Shown here piece by piece: positions 14,205-21,514 of a stretch of 33,839 nt of DNA. Source of the DNA: SFTJ01 sp051871555 (GTDB lineage Bacteria; Bacteroidota; Bacteroidia; Bacteroidales; Muribaculaceae); the NCBI GenBank assembly GCA_051871555.1, contig JBJECZ010000081.1, positions 1 to 33,839 on the forward strand, given 5' to 3'. The notes beneath the pieces were generated by a model. The model was not told the origin of the DNA and did not search any database. It was given only the letters and a program-made list of their open reading frames with translations. The position numbers and the translations under genes were made by a program. Within the stretch, counting starts at the first letter, position 1. Each line of letters starts with the position of its first letter.

Positions 14205-16685
14205 TTACATCGGGTCGACATCATAGTAGATTATGCAACCCTTGGCACGCGAGTCGCGAGCCACAAAGTCGGCATATATTTTGCGCAAAAATTCTTTCAC
14301 CTTCGACATTGATGCTGCCACCTCGATTTTCAGCACAATCTGTTTGATGAACAGTTGCTGCACGCGTGCCACCATTGGCGCTTCGGGTCCGAGGATGCGT
14401 GTGCCGAACACCTGCCGCAGCATCTGGCTGAACATTGCCGACATCTCGGTGAGCACATCTTCGTTGCGATGCTTCATGTAGATGTTCACTATGCGCGTGA
14501 AAGGCGGGTAGGCGTAGCGCTGACGCTCGGCAATCTCGAGGTTATAGAAGCCGAGGTAGTCGTGCTGCTGCACAAGCTTCACCACGGGGTGCTCGGGGTC
14601 GCTGGTTTGCATCACCACCAGCCCCTGCGCATGCTTTCGTCCGGCACGGCCCGCCACCTGCTCCATCATGTTGAAGGCGCGCTCGTGGCTGCGGAAGTCG
14701 GGGAACGAAATCATGGTGTCGGCATTGAGTATGCCCACAATGCTCACGCCGTCGAAGTCGAGGCCCTTGGTCACCATCTGCGTGCCCACAAGAATGTTCG
14801 ACTTGTGTTCGGAAAACTCGTTGATTATGCGCTCGTAGCTTGTCTTGCTTCGAGTGGTGTCGAGGTCCATTCGGGCAATTTTGCCTTCGGGAAACACCTT
14901 TTCAATGTCATCCTCAATGCGTTCGGTGCCATAACCCACCACCTCGATGGCAGGCTGTTCGCACACAGGGCAAATCGATGGCAGGGTGAGCGTGTAGCCG
15001 CAATAGTGGCAAGTGAGAGCCGACAGGCGCTTGTGATAGGTGAGGGTGACGTCGCAGTTGGTGCATTTTGGCGTCCATGCACATTCGCGGCAGCGCACCA
15101 TGGGCGAATAGCCGCGTCGGTTTTGAAACAAGATGAGTTGTTCGCCACGGTCGAGAGCCTGGCGGCATTTGCTCACCAGTTCTTGCGAGAACAAGCCGTT
15201 CATTTCGTGCTTCTTGCGAGCCACTTTGGTGTCGATTACGTGCACCCGCGGCAGCTCGATGCCCTCATATCGCGTGAGCAGCGACACCAGCCCGAATCGG
15301 CCGTTCAGCGCCTTGTAGTAGGTGTCGATGGCAGGCGTAGCTGAGCCGAACAGCGTCTTGGCGCCGTGCATCGAAGCCAGCACGGTGGCTATGTCGCGGC
15401 CGTTGTAGCGGGGCGCGGGGTCTTGCTGCTTATAGCTGCTGTCGTGCTCCTCGTCGACAATCACCAGTCCGAGGTTGGAGAACGGCAGGAACACCGCCGA
15501 GCGCACTCCAATCACCACCATAGGCTCGTTGCTGTCGAGCAGCCGCCGCCAGATGTCAACGCGCTCGTTGTCGCTGAAGCGGCTGTGATAGATGAGCAGC
15601 TGCTCGCCGAACACCTTTTGCAGTCGCTGTGTGAGCTGCGTGGTGAGGGCTATTTCAGGCACAAGATACAATGCCTGTTTGCCTTTGGCGAGAGCATCTT
15701 GAATGAGATGGATGTATATCGAAGTCTTGCCGCTGGAAGTTACGCCGTGCAGCAAGGTGATGTTGTGCGAAGTGAACGAATGGTGAATCTCGGTGTAGGC
15801 GCGCTGTTGCTCGTCGGTGAGTACCGGTGCGTCGGCATGGCATTTGCCCACCATGTCGAAGCGGTTGACGGGCTTCTTGTAGAGGGTGAACACGCCCTTG
15901 TCGATGGCGGCACGCAGCACAGGCTGAGTAACGCCGGCGCGTTTGAGCAGCGCATCTTTGGTCACCTCGGCAGGCTGCGGGCGTTGCAGCCAGTGCGAAA
16001 GGTCGAGAAACGCCAGCAGCAAGGTTTCCTGTTTCTTGGCGCGTGCCACCTTGTCGAACAGCGTGTGCAACGCAGCCTCGTCGCCATGTTCGATGGCGAG
16101 AGTCACACAGGTTTCGGTTTTAGGCCGATAGTTGTCAACCACGCGTTCGGCAATGTGAATGGCTTCGCGCTCGAGCATGCGGCTCACAATCGACACTACG
16201 TTCTTGAACCCGGTTGAGCGACTGATTTCGTCGAGCTGCACGCGTCCGCGCTGGGCGGCGAAGTCCATAATCACGCGTTCGCGGTCGTTCAGACGGTCGT
16301 CTTCGGTTTCCTCGTATTCGGGATTGATGCTGATGAAAGTCTCGCTCTCCACTTTCAGTCCCGAAGGCACCGCCGCCTTATACACCTCGCCGATGGTGCA
16401 CAGATAGTATTCGGCAATCCATTGCCATAGGTCGAGTTGCGGATGGCGAATGATGGGCTTGTCGTCGAGCATGGCGAGAATTTCCTTCACGTCGTAGCCT
16501 TCGGGCTTGGTGAAGTGCAGCGCCACCACAATGGCTGTATAGGTTTTCTTTCTGCCAAACTGCACAAGCACACGACATCCGGTGCGCAGGCTCGATTGCA
16601 TGGCTTGCGGCACGCTGTAGGTGAATGTGCCTTGCAGTGCAAGCGGCACAATCACGTTGGCATACATTTGTTTCGGTTCCGGCAT
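14205..16685 (-). CDS. priA: Primosomal protein N' (replication restart helicase PriA)
   Basis: 826 aa. A 3'-to-5' superfamily 2 DNA helicase that reloads the replisome at collapsed forks. The N-terminal 3'-DNA-binding domain (YANVIVPLALQGTFTYSVP) is followed by Walker A GVTSSGKT (about 314-321), DEEH box (411-414), GSATPA, and an inserted zinc-binding region (cysteines from C532/C535 to C572/C575). The C-terminal helicase lobe has ILVGTQMVTKGLDFDGV and QVAGRAGR. The frame stays open to an ATG at 16769, but that would overlap the upstream gene by 41 bases and add an unrelated extension. The ATG at 16685 (MPEPKQMYANV) leaves a 43-base gap and is preferred; the internal ATG at 16667 is also possible. 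Probably in one transcript with the rluD-like and MATE genes. Confidence 0.96.
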   Translation of the reverse strand: MPEPKQMYANVIVPLALQGTFTYSVPQAMQSSLRTGCRVLVQFGRKKTYTAIVVALHFTKPEGYDVKEILAMLDDKPIIRHPQLDLWQWIAEYYLCTIGEVYKAAVPSGLKVESETFISINPEYEETEDDRLNDRERVIMDFAAQRGRVQLDEISRSTGFKNVVSIVSRMLEREAIHIAERVVDNYRPKTETCVTLAIEHGDEAALHTLFDKVARAKKQETLLLAFLDLSHWLQRPQPAEVTKDALLKRAGVTQPVLRAAIDKGVFTLYKKPVNRFDMVGKCHADAPVLTDEQQRAYTEIHHSFTSHNITLLHGVTSSGKTSIYIHLIQDALAKGKQALYLVPEIALTTQLTQRLQKVFGEQLLIYHSRFSDNERVDIWRRLLDSNEPMVVIGVRSAVFLPFSNLGLVIVDEEHDSSYKQQDPAPRYNGRDIATVLASMHGAKTLFGSATPAIDTYYKALNGRFGLVSLLTRYEGIELPRVHVIDTKVARKKHEMNGLFSQELVSKCRQALDRGEQLILFQNRRGYSPMVRCRECAWTPKCTNCDVTLTYHKRLSALTCHYCGYTLTLPSICPVCEQPAIEVVGYGTERIEDDIEKVFPEGKIARMDLDTTRSKTSYERIINEFSEHKSNILVGTQMVTKGLDFDGVSIVGILNADTMISFPDFRSHERAFNMMEQVAGRAGRKHAQGLVVMQTSDPEHPVVKLVQQHDYLGFYNLEIAERQRYAYPPFTRIVNIYMKHRNEDVLTEMSAMFSQMLRQVFGTRILGPEAPMVARVQQLFIKQIVLKIEVAASMSKVKEFLRKIYADFVARDSRAKGCIIYYDVDPM

Positions 16686-16728
16686 GTGAAAAATCTGCAG
16701 AAAGGTTGGAAAATGCGTTGTGAGGCTA

Positions 16729-17643
16729 TCACACCAGCGCAGTGAAGCGTGCAGGGATGGGCGTTTCAAAGTCCATCACCTTGCGAGTGATGGGGTGCAC
16801 AAAGCGCAGCGAGCGGGCGTGCAGCGCCAAGCGTCCGATGGGGCTATGGCTGGCGCCGTATTTGCGGTCGCCCACGATGGGGTGTCCGAGGTCTTTCATG
16901 TGCACGCGTATCTGGTTCTTGCGACCGGTGTCGAGTTCCAGCTCCATGAGCGTGTGCCCGCGGCGGCGAGCCAACACCTTGTAGCGAGTCACCGCCAGCT
17001 GACCCTTTTCGGGGTCGTCGACCGAGTAAACCTCAAACTTCGAGTTTTCGGCAAGATAGCTGCGCACCACACCCTCGGCGGCGCCTTCAATCTCGCCCTC
17101 GAGCACTGCCACATATTTGCGGTTGAGCACCATGTTGTTCCAGTTATGCTGCAAGTTGTCCTTGGCGATGCGGCTTTTGGCAATCAGCATCAAGCCCGAG
17201 GTGTCGCGGTCGAGCCGGTGAACAATAAACACCTGCGCTTTGGGGTTGTGAGTCTTCACATATTTGCGCATCTCGCTGTATACGGTGCCCTCCTTCACGC
17301 TGTCGGTGCCCATCGATAGCACGCCGTAACCCTTGTTTACAATCAGCAGGTGGTCGTCCTCATACACCAGCTGAATGCGCGGGTGCTTAAACACGGCAAA
17401 GGCGCGGTCGAAGTTGATTGATATTTCGTCGCCGGCGTTCACCGGTTGATTGAATTGCGATGATGGCATGCCGTTGATGGCAAATTGGTTGTGCTTGAGC
17501 ATCGATTTCACCTTCGATGGCGTGTGGTCGGAAAGAATTTTGCTAACTGCCGAAAGCAGCGTGTCGGCTTCGTTCACCACATAGGTGCGTATGTTATCGG
17601 GTCGACGAAAGCGGTGTTCGTCATTGTTTGCTGATTGTCGCAT
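16729..17643 (-). CDS. RluA/RluD family pseudouridine synthase
   Basis: 304 aa. Converts specific uridines in rRNA (RluD-like, large subunit) or tRNA to pseudouridine. An N-terminal S4-like RNA-binding domain (about 20-75, LLSAVSKILSDHTPSKVKSML) precedes the catalytic domain with HRLDRDTSGLML, where D145 is the catalytic aspartate. YEDDHLLIVNKGYGVLSM and the C-terminal RKNQIRVHMKDLGHPIVGD are also typical. The precise target cannot be assigned. An upstream in-frame ATG at 17748 lies inside a perfect palindrome and upstream of a good -7 box (17676-17683), so the ATG at 17643 (MRQSANNDE) is chosen. It is the first gene of the minus-strand run leading to priA. Confidence 0.93.
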   Translation of the reverse strand: MRQSANNDEHRFRRPDNIRTYVVNEADTLLSAVSKILSDHTPSKVKSMLKHNQFAINGMPSSQFNQPVNAGDEISINFDRAFAVFKHPRIQLVYEDDHLLIVNKGYGVLSMGTDSVKEGTVYSEMRKYVKTHNPKAQVFIVHRLDRDTSGLMLIAKSRIAKDNLQHNWNNMVLNRKYVAVLEGEIEGAAEGVVRSYLAENSKFEVYSVDDPEKGQLAVTRYKVLARRRGHTLMELELDTGRKNQIRVHMKDLGHPIVGDRKYGASHSPIGRLALHARSLRFVHPITRKVMDFETPIPARFTALV

Positions 17644-17675
17644 ATCGAGTGTTTGGTGTGTTATAATAATATGTG

Positions 17676-17683
17676 CAAAGTTA
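17676..17683 (-). promoter_or_regulatory. Putative -7 box for the rluD-priA-MATE transcript
   Basis: The minus strand reads TAACTTTG, a full TAnnTTTG match, 33 bases before the chosen start codon. No clear -33 element at 19-20 nt spacing. It supports the short form of the pseudouridine synthase. Confidence 0.5.
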
Positions 17684-17728
17684 CTGATTTTATTTGGCAT
17701 TTTCACGACGGCAAACTCCATAAAAATG

Positions 17729-17763
17729 CCGACAGCATTTGTAGTCACTACAAATGCTGTCGG
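17729..17763. repeat. Perfect palindrome, 16-bp arms with 3-base spacer
   Basis: CCGACAGCATTTGTAG (17729-17744) is exactly complementary to 17748-17763 around TCA. On the minus strand the stem is followed by CATTTTTATGG, so it could act as a terminator for a minus-strand transcript coming from the pheT side. Both flanking genes point away from it, so it does not terminate either one. An operator or small-RNA terminator are alternatives. Confidence 0.75.
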
Positions 17764-17858
17764 TTTAGATAAAACTTAAATAAATAAGCCAAACTAAAAA
17801 CTCATAAAATTAATGTATTACTGATTTAAGGCTGTTGTGAAATGTGGATGTAAAGGTA

Positions 17859-17972
17859 ATGCAATTTTTTGGATTTTCAGCAAAAAAAATGAGAATTATG
17901 GCAAAAAAAAATGATTTCGAAACGAAATTGTCATTTTTCGGAGCGCGAAAAACTTGTTTTTTGCAAAAATAA
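17859..17972 (+). CDS. Possible Phe-rich leader-type mini-ORF upstream of pheT
   Basis: A 37-codon frame begins MQFFGFSAKK and holds seven phenylalanines, including two FF pairs, about 130 bases before pheT. AAAGG lies shortly before the ATG. Phe-rich leader peptides control phenylalanyl-tRNA synthetase genes in enterobacteria, so the coincidence is worth noting. Against it: the DNA is AT-rich, so TTT and AAA codons arise by chance; the best pheT -7 box lies downstream of the frame; and no clear attenuator hairpin with T-run was found before pheT. Probably not a real gene. Confidence 0.2.
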   Translation: MQFFGFSAKKMRIMAKKNDFETKLSFFGARKTCFLQK

Positions 17973-18026
17973 AGAGGCAACAGGTGTTTTTGAGCGTCGC
18001 GAACCGACTATATCGAAAATTCTTCG

Positions 18027-18034
18027 TAAATTTG
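18027..18034 (+). promoter_or_regulatory. Putative -7 box for pheT
   Basis: TAAATTTG matches TAnnTTTG, 68 bases before the pheT start. No -33 TTTG at normal spacing. A weak hairpin (AGCA...TGCT with GCC/GGC inside) follows in the presumed leader. Confidence 0.5.
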
Positions 18035-18101
18035 TAAGTTTTTAAGCAGAAGCCTTTGGCTGCTGTGGTTCAAGAAAATAAACAAAACATAATATATATT
18101 T

Positions 18102-20564
18102 ATGAACGTATCATATAAATGGTTGAAACGCTATCTCGACTTCGAGCTTACACCCGAGGAGGTGTCGGCGGCACTCACATCGCTGGGTCTCGAAACCGAC
18201 TGCGTAGAAAAAGTTGAAACTATCAAGGGCGGACTGCAGGGTCTTGTGGTTGGCGAGGTGCTCACTTGCGTTGAACACCCCGACAGCGACCACCTGCACA
18301 TCACCACTGTTGACCTTGGCGACGGCGAACCCACCCAAATTGTGTGTGGCGCTCCTAACGTGGCTGCCGGGCAGAAGGTGATTGTTGCCACAGTTGGCAC
18401 TAAGCTCTACGATGGCGACAAGGAATTTGCTATCAAGAAGTCGAAAATTCGTGGCGTTGAGTCGCGTGGCATGATTTGCGCCGAGGACGAAATTGGCGTA
18501 GGCACCGACCATAGCGGCATCATTGTGCTGCCTGCCGACGTGGCTGTTGGCACCCCGGCTCGCGACTACTACGGCATCGACGACGATTATGTGATTGAGG
18601 TTGACCTCACGCCTAACCGCATCGACGGCGCTTCGCACTATGGCGTGGCTCGCGACTTGGCTGCTTGGCTCAAGCAAAACGGCAAGCCGTTTAAGCTCAC
18701 CAAGCCTTCGGCTGAAGGCTTTGCCATCGACCGCACTGACGGCGCTGTGCAGGTGAGCGTTGAAAATGCCGAGGCTTGCCCGCGCTATTGCGGCTTGACA
18801 ATCCGCGGCGTGAAGGTGGGCGAAAGCCCAAAGTGGCTCAAGGACCTGTTGACTACCATCGGTCAGCGCCCAATCAACAACATTGTAGATGTCACAAACT
18901 TTATATTGCTCGGGCTCAATCAGCCGCTCCATTGCTTCGACCTCGCTAAGGTGAAGGGCGAAAAGGTGGTTGTGAAAACTTGCCCCGAGGGCACCAAGTT
19001 TGTCACCCTCGACGGCGTTGAGCGCACGCTCACCGAACGCGACTTGATGATTTGCAACGCCGAGGAGCCTATGTGCATCGGCGGCGTGTTTGGCGGCCTC
19101 GACAGCGGCGTTACCGAGTCGACCACCGACATCTTCCTCGAATCGGCTTACTTCCACCCAACGTGGATTCGCAAGTCGGCTCGCCGTTTCGGCTTGAACA
19201 CCGACGCTTCGTTCCGCTTTGAGCGCGGCATCGACCCAAATGCCACCGTCGACAACCTCAAGGTGGCTGCCATGCTCATCAAGGAAGTGGCTGGCGGCGA
19301 AATCTGCGGCGACGTGGTTGACATCAAGAGCCAGGAATTCCCTGCATTCCCGGTTGAACTGCGCTACGACTATGTCGACGGTTTGATTGGCAAAAGCATT
19401 GGCAAGGACACCATCAAGAGCATTCTCGAAAGCCTCGAAATGAAGATTGTTGGCGAAACCGACGAAGCGCTCAACATAGTTGTGCCTACATATCGTGTTG
19501 ATGTGCAACGCCCGTGCGATGTGGTTGAGGATATCCTTCGCGTGTATGGCTACAACAACGTGGAATTCACCGACGCCGTGCGCAGCAACCTCTCGTCGAA
19601 GTCGGCTACCGATTTCAAGAACGACATGCAGGAGCTCATTTCGCAGCAACTCACTGCCATGGGCTTCAACGAAATATTGAACAACTCGCTCACATCGGTG
19701 CAATATTATGCCGAGGGCGAAACTTATCCCGAAGCAGGCGCTGTGAAGCTGATGAACCCGCTCAGCAGCGACCTTATGCTCATGCGTCAAACACTGCTCT
19801 ATGGCGGACTTGAAAGCATTGCTCACAATGTGAACCGCCGCAGCAGCAACCTCAAGATGTATGAATTCGGCAACTGCTATCACTACGATGCTGCTGCCGA
19901 TGCCAGCGAGCGAGTGCTTGCCAAGTTCAGCGAAAACACCGAACTGGGTATCTGGCTCACCGGCAAGACTCACGACGGCAACTGGGCAGAGACTTCGCGC
20001 GACGTGACCGTGTTCGACCTCAAGAAAATTGTTGAGGACATCTTTGCCCGCCTCGGCATTCTCGACAAGGAGCTTGTGGCTACGCAATTCACCAGCGACA
20101 TCTATGCTCCGGCATTGAAATACGAAAACCGCGGCGGCAAACTCATTGCCGAGATGGGCGTGGTGGCTGCCAAGCAGCTCAAAAAGCTCGACATCCATCA
20201 GCCGGTGTTCTTTGCTCACATCAATTGGGATGCCCTGATGAAGATGTGTGCCAAAAAGAAGGTGACTTTTGCCGACCTGCCTAAAACACAACCGGTTAAG
20301 CGCGACTTGGCGCTGCTGCTCGACAAGGCTGTGACCTTCGACGATGTTAAGCGCGTGGTCACCCAGTCGGAAAAACGCCTGCTGCGTGGCGTCACTCTCT
20401 TCGACGTCTACGAGGGCAAGAATCTCGAAGCTGGCAAGAAGTCGTATGCCATCAGCATCACTCTGCAAGACGACCAAAACACCTTGCAGGATAAGCAAAT
20501 CGATGCTGTGATGAACAAGGTGATTGCTAACCTCGAAAAACAACTCGGCGCTAAACTGCGCTGA
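18102..20564 (+). CDS. pheT: Phenylalanine--tRNA ligase beta subunit
   Basis: 820 aa, slightly longer than the roughly 795 aa of the E. coli subunit. It pairs with PheS (not in the window) to form the alpha2-beta2 enzyme that charges tRNA-Phe. Domains in order: N-terminal B1 (MNVSYKWLKRYLDF), tRNA-binding OB domain (about 40-150, LVVGEVLTCVEHPDSDHLHI), B3/B4 editing domain (about 210-400, YCGLTIRGVKVGESPKWL), B5 (about 405-485), a catalytic-like core, and a C-terminal FDX-ACB anticodon-binding domain (about 727-820, KTQPVKRDLALLLDKAVTF). It is transcribed alone, pheS being unlinked here, and ends at a strong terminator. Confidence 0.98.
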   Translation: MNVSYKWLKRYLDFELTPEEVSAALTSLGLETDCVEKVETIKGGLQGLVVGEVLTCVEHPDSDHLHITTVDLGDGEPTQIVCGAPNVAAGQKVIVATVGTKLYDGDKEFAIKKSKIRGVESRGMICAEDEIGVGTDHSGIIVLPADVAVGTPARDYYGIDDDYVIEVDLTPNRIDGASHYGVARDLAAWLKQNGKPFKLTKPSAEGFAIDRTDGAVQVSVENAEACPRYCGLTIRGVKVGESPKWLKDLLTTIGQRPINNIVDVTNFILLGLNQPLHCFDLAKVKGEKVVVKTCPEGTKFVTLDGVERTLTERDLMICNAEEPMCIGGVFGGLDSGVTESTTDIFLESAYFHPTWIRKSARRFGLNTDASFRFERGIDPNATVDNLKVAAMLIKEVAGGEICGDVVDIKSQEFPAFPVELRYDYVDGLIGKSIGKDTIKSILESLEMKIVGETDEALNIVVPTYRVDVQRPCDVVEDILRVYGYNNVEFTDAVRSNLSSKSATDFKNDMQELISQQLTAMGFNEILNNSLTSVQYYAEGETYPEAGAVKLMNPLSSDLMLMRQTLLYGGLESIAHNVNRRSSNLKMYEFGNCYHYDAAADASERVLAKFSENTELGIWLTGKTHDGNWAETSRDVTVFDLKKIVEDIFARLGILDKELVATQFTSDIYAPALKYENRGGKLIAEMGVVAAKQLKKLDIHQPVFFAHINWDALMKMCAKKKVTFADLPKTQPVKRDLALLLDKAVTFDDVKRVVTQSEKRLLRGVTLFDVYEGKNLEAGKKSYAISITLQDDQNTLQDKQIDAVMNKVIANLEKQLGAKLR

Positions 20565-20577
20565 CCCTCATAGCGTG

Positions 20578-20614
20578 TTTTGCCTGACCTTTGTGCGTCA
20601 GGCAAAATGCTTTT
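20578..20614 (+). terminator. Intrinsic terminator after pheT
   Basis: A perfect 11-bp stem (TTTTGCCTGAC 20578-20588 with GTCAGGCAAAA 20597-20607) has an 8-nt loop and trailing TGCTTTT. It starts 13 bases after the stop codon and separates pheT from the YebC-family gene. Confidence 0.88.
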
Positions 20615-20670
20615 AACCAGCAAACGATAAAAAACAAAAAGAATAATCACAATATAACATTTCAATTTTT

Positions 20671-21399
20671 ATGGGAAGAGCGTTTGAATATCGCAAAGCA
20701 AGAAAACTGAAACGATGGGGCAACATGTCTCGCACATTCACCAAAATCGGTAAGGAAATCACTATCGCCGTTAAGGCTGGCGGTCCTGACCCTCAAGCTA
20801 ACTCGCGTCTGCGTGCCCTCATGGCTAACGCCAAGGCTGCCAATATGCCTAAGGACACCGTAGACCGCGCTATCAAAAAAGCCACCGATAAAGACGCAAG
20901 CGACTACAAGGAAATCGTTTACGAAGGATACGGCCCCTTTGGCATCGCTATCGTTGTGGAAACTGCCACCGACAACAACACTCGCACCGTTGCCAACGTG
21001 CGCAGCTATTTCAACAAGTTTGGCGGTAACCTCGGCACTTCGGGCAGCCTTTCGTTTATGTTCGAACACAAATGCGTGTTCCACATCAAGCCTAAGGACG
21101 GCATTTCGCTCGAAGACCTCGAACTCGAACTCATCGACTACGGCGTTGACGAACTCGACCAAGACGAAGATGATATCGTAATCTACGGCGCTTTCGAGGA
21201 GAACTCAAACATTCAAAAGTATCTCGAAGACAATGGCTTCGAAATCACCAGCAGCGAATTTGTGAGAATTCCTAACGACACCAAGGAAGTGACTGCCGAA
21301 CAGCGCGAAACTCTCGAAAAACTCCTCGAAAAGTTTGAGGACGACGACGACGTGCAGAATGTGTTCCACAACATGAAGGAGGACGACTCGGAGGAATAA
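20671..21399 (+). CDS. YebC/PmpR family DNA-binding regulatory or translation factor
   Basis: 242 aa, the common family length. It opens MGRAFEYRKARKLKRWGNMSRTFTKIGKEI and continues with AVKAGGPDPQANSRLRALMANAKAANMPKDTVDRAIKKA, EIVYEGYGPFGIAIVVE, TDNNTRTVANVR and GGNLGTSGSLSFMF, all hallmarks of the three-domain YebC fold. Members were described as transcriptional regulators; later work on the family (YebC and mitochondrial TACO1) points to help in translating difficult proline-containing stretches. The C-terminus is very acidic (DDDDVQNVF...KEDDSEE). It is separated from pheT by a terminator and ends at a bidirectional terminator. Confidence 0.95.
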   Translation: MGRAFEYRKARKLKRWGNMSRTFTKIGKEITIAVKAGGPDPQANSRLRALMANAKAANMPKDTVDRAIKKATDKDASDYKEIVYEGYGPFGIAIVVETATDNNTRTVANVRSYFNKFGGNLGTSGSLSFMFEHKCVFHIKPKDGISLEDLELELIDYGVDELDQDEDDIVIYGAFEENSNIQKYLEDNGFEITSSEFVRIPNDTKEVTAEQRETLEKLLEKFEDDDDVQNVFHNMKEDDSEE

Positions 21400-21440
21400 T
21401 CCTGCCGAACGCCTTGCTCGCGTGAGGCACATATATAACT

Positions 21441-21489
21441 ATAAAGCGGTGTGTAGCAATCTTCAATGCTACACACCGCTTTATTTGTT
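21441..21489. terminator. Bidirectional terminator between convergent genes
   Basis: A perfect 18-bp stem (21441-21458 with 21467-21484) and 8-nt loop carry A/T runs on both sides (ATAAAG...CTTTAT then TTGTT). It lies between the plus-strand YebC-family gene and the minus-strand beta-helix gene and can serve both. Confidence 0.92.
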
Positions 21490-21514
21490 GGAAATCAGGT
21501 GATTGCGAATGGAA

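Larger units (their letters stand above)
17644..18101. other. Divergent intergenic region, 458 bases
   Basis: It separates the rluD-like gene (minus) from pheT (plus). From left to right it holds the rluD -7 box, a perfect palindrome (17729-17763), AT-rich DNA, a Phe-rich mini-ORF (17859-17972) and the pheT -7 box. No tRNA or conserved riboswitch was recognised. Confidence 0.7.

Noticed and set aside
14355..16217. Long plus-strand frames opposite priA
   Set aside because: They lie wholly inside priA, whose helicase and zinc motifs are intact on the minus strand.
16686..16769. Longer N-terminus for PriA
   Set aside because: It would overlap the upstream gene and add residues with no similarity to the conserved PriA start; the ATG at 16685 fits better.
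17644..17748. Longer N-terminus for the pseudouridine synthase
   Set aside because: The extra codons begin inside a perfect palindrome and cross a good -7 promoter box.
18111..20543. An 810-codon open frame antisense to pheT
   Set aside because: It is almost exactly the mirror of pheT, its translation matches no known family pattern, and pheT has complete domain motifs. Long antisense frames arise from the codon bias of this genome.
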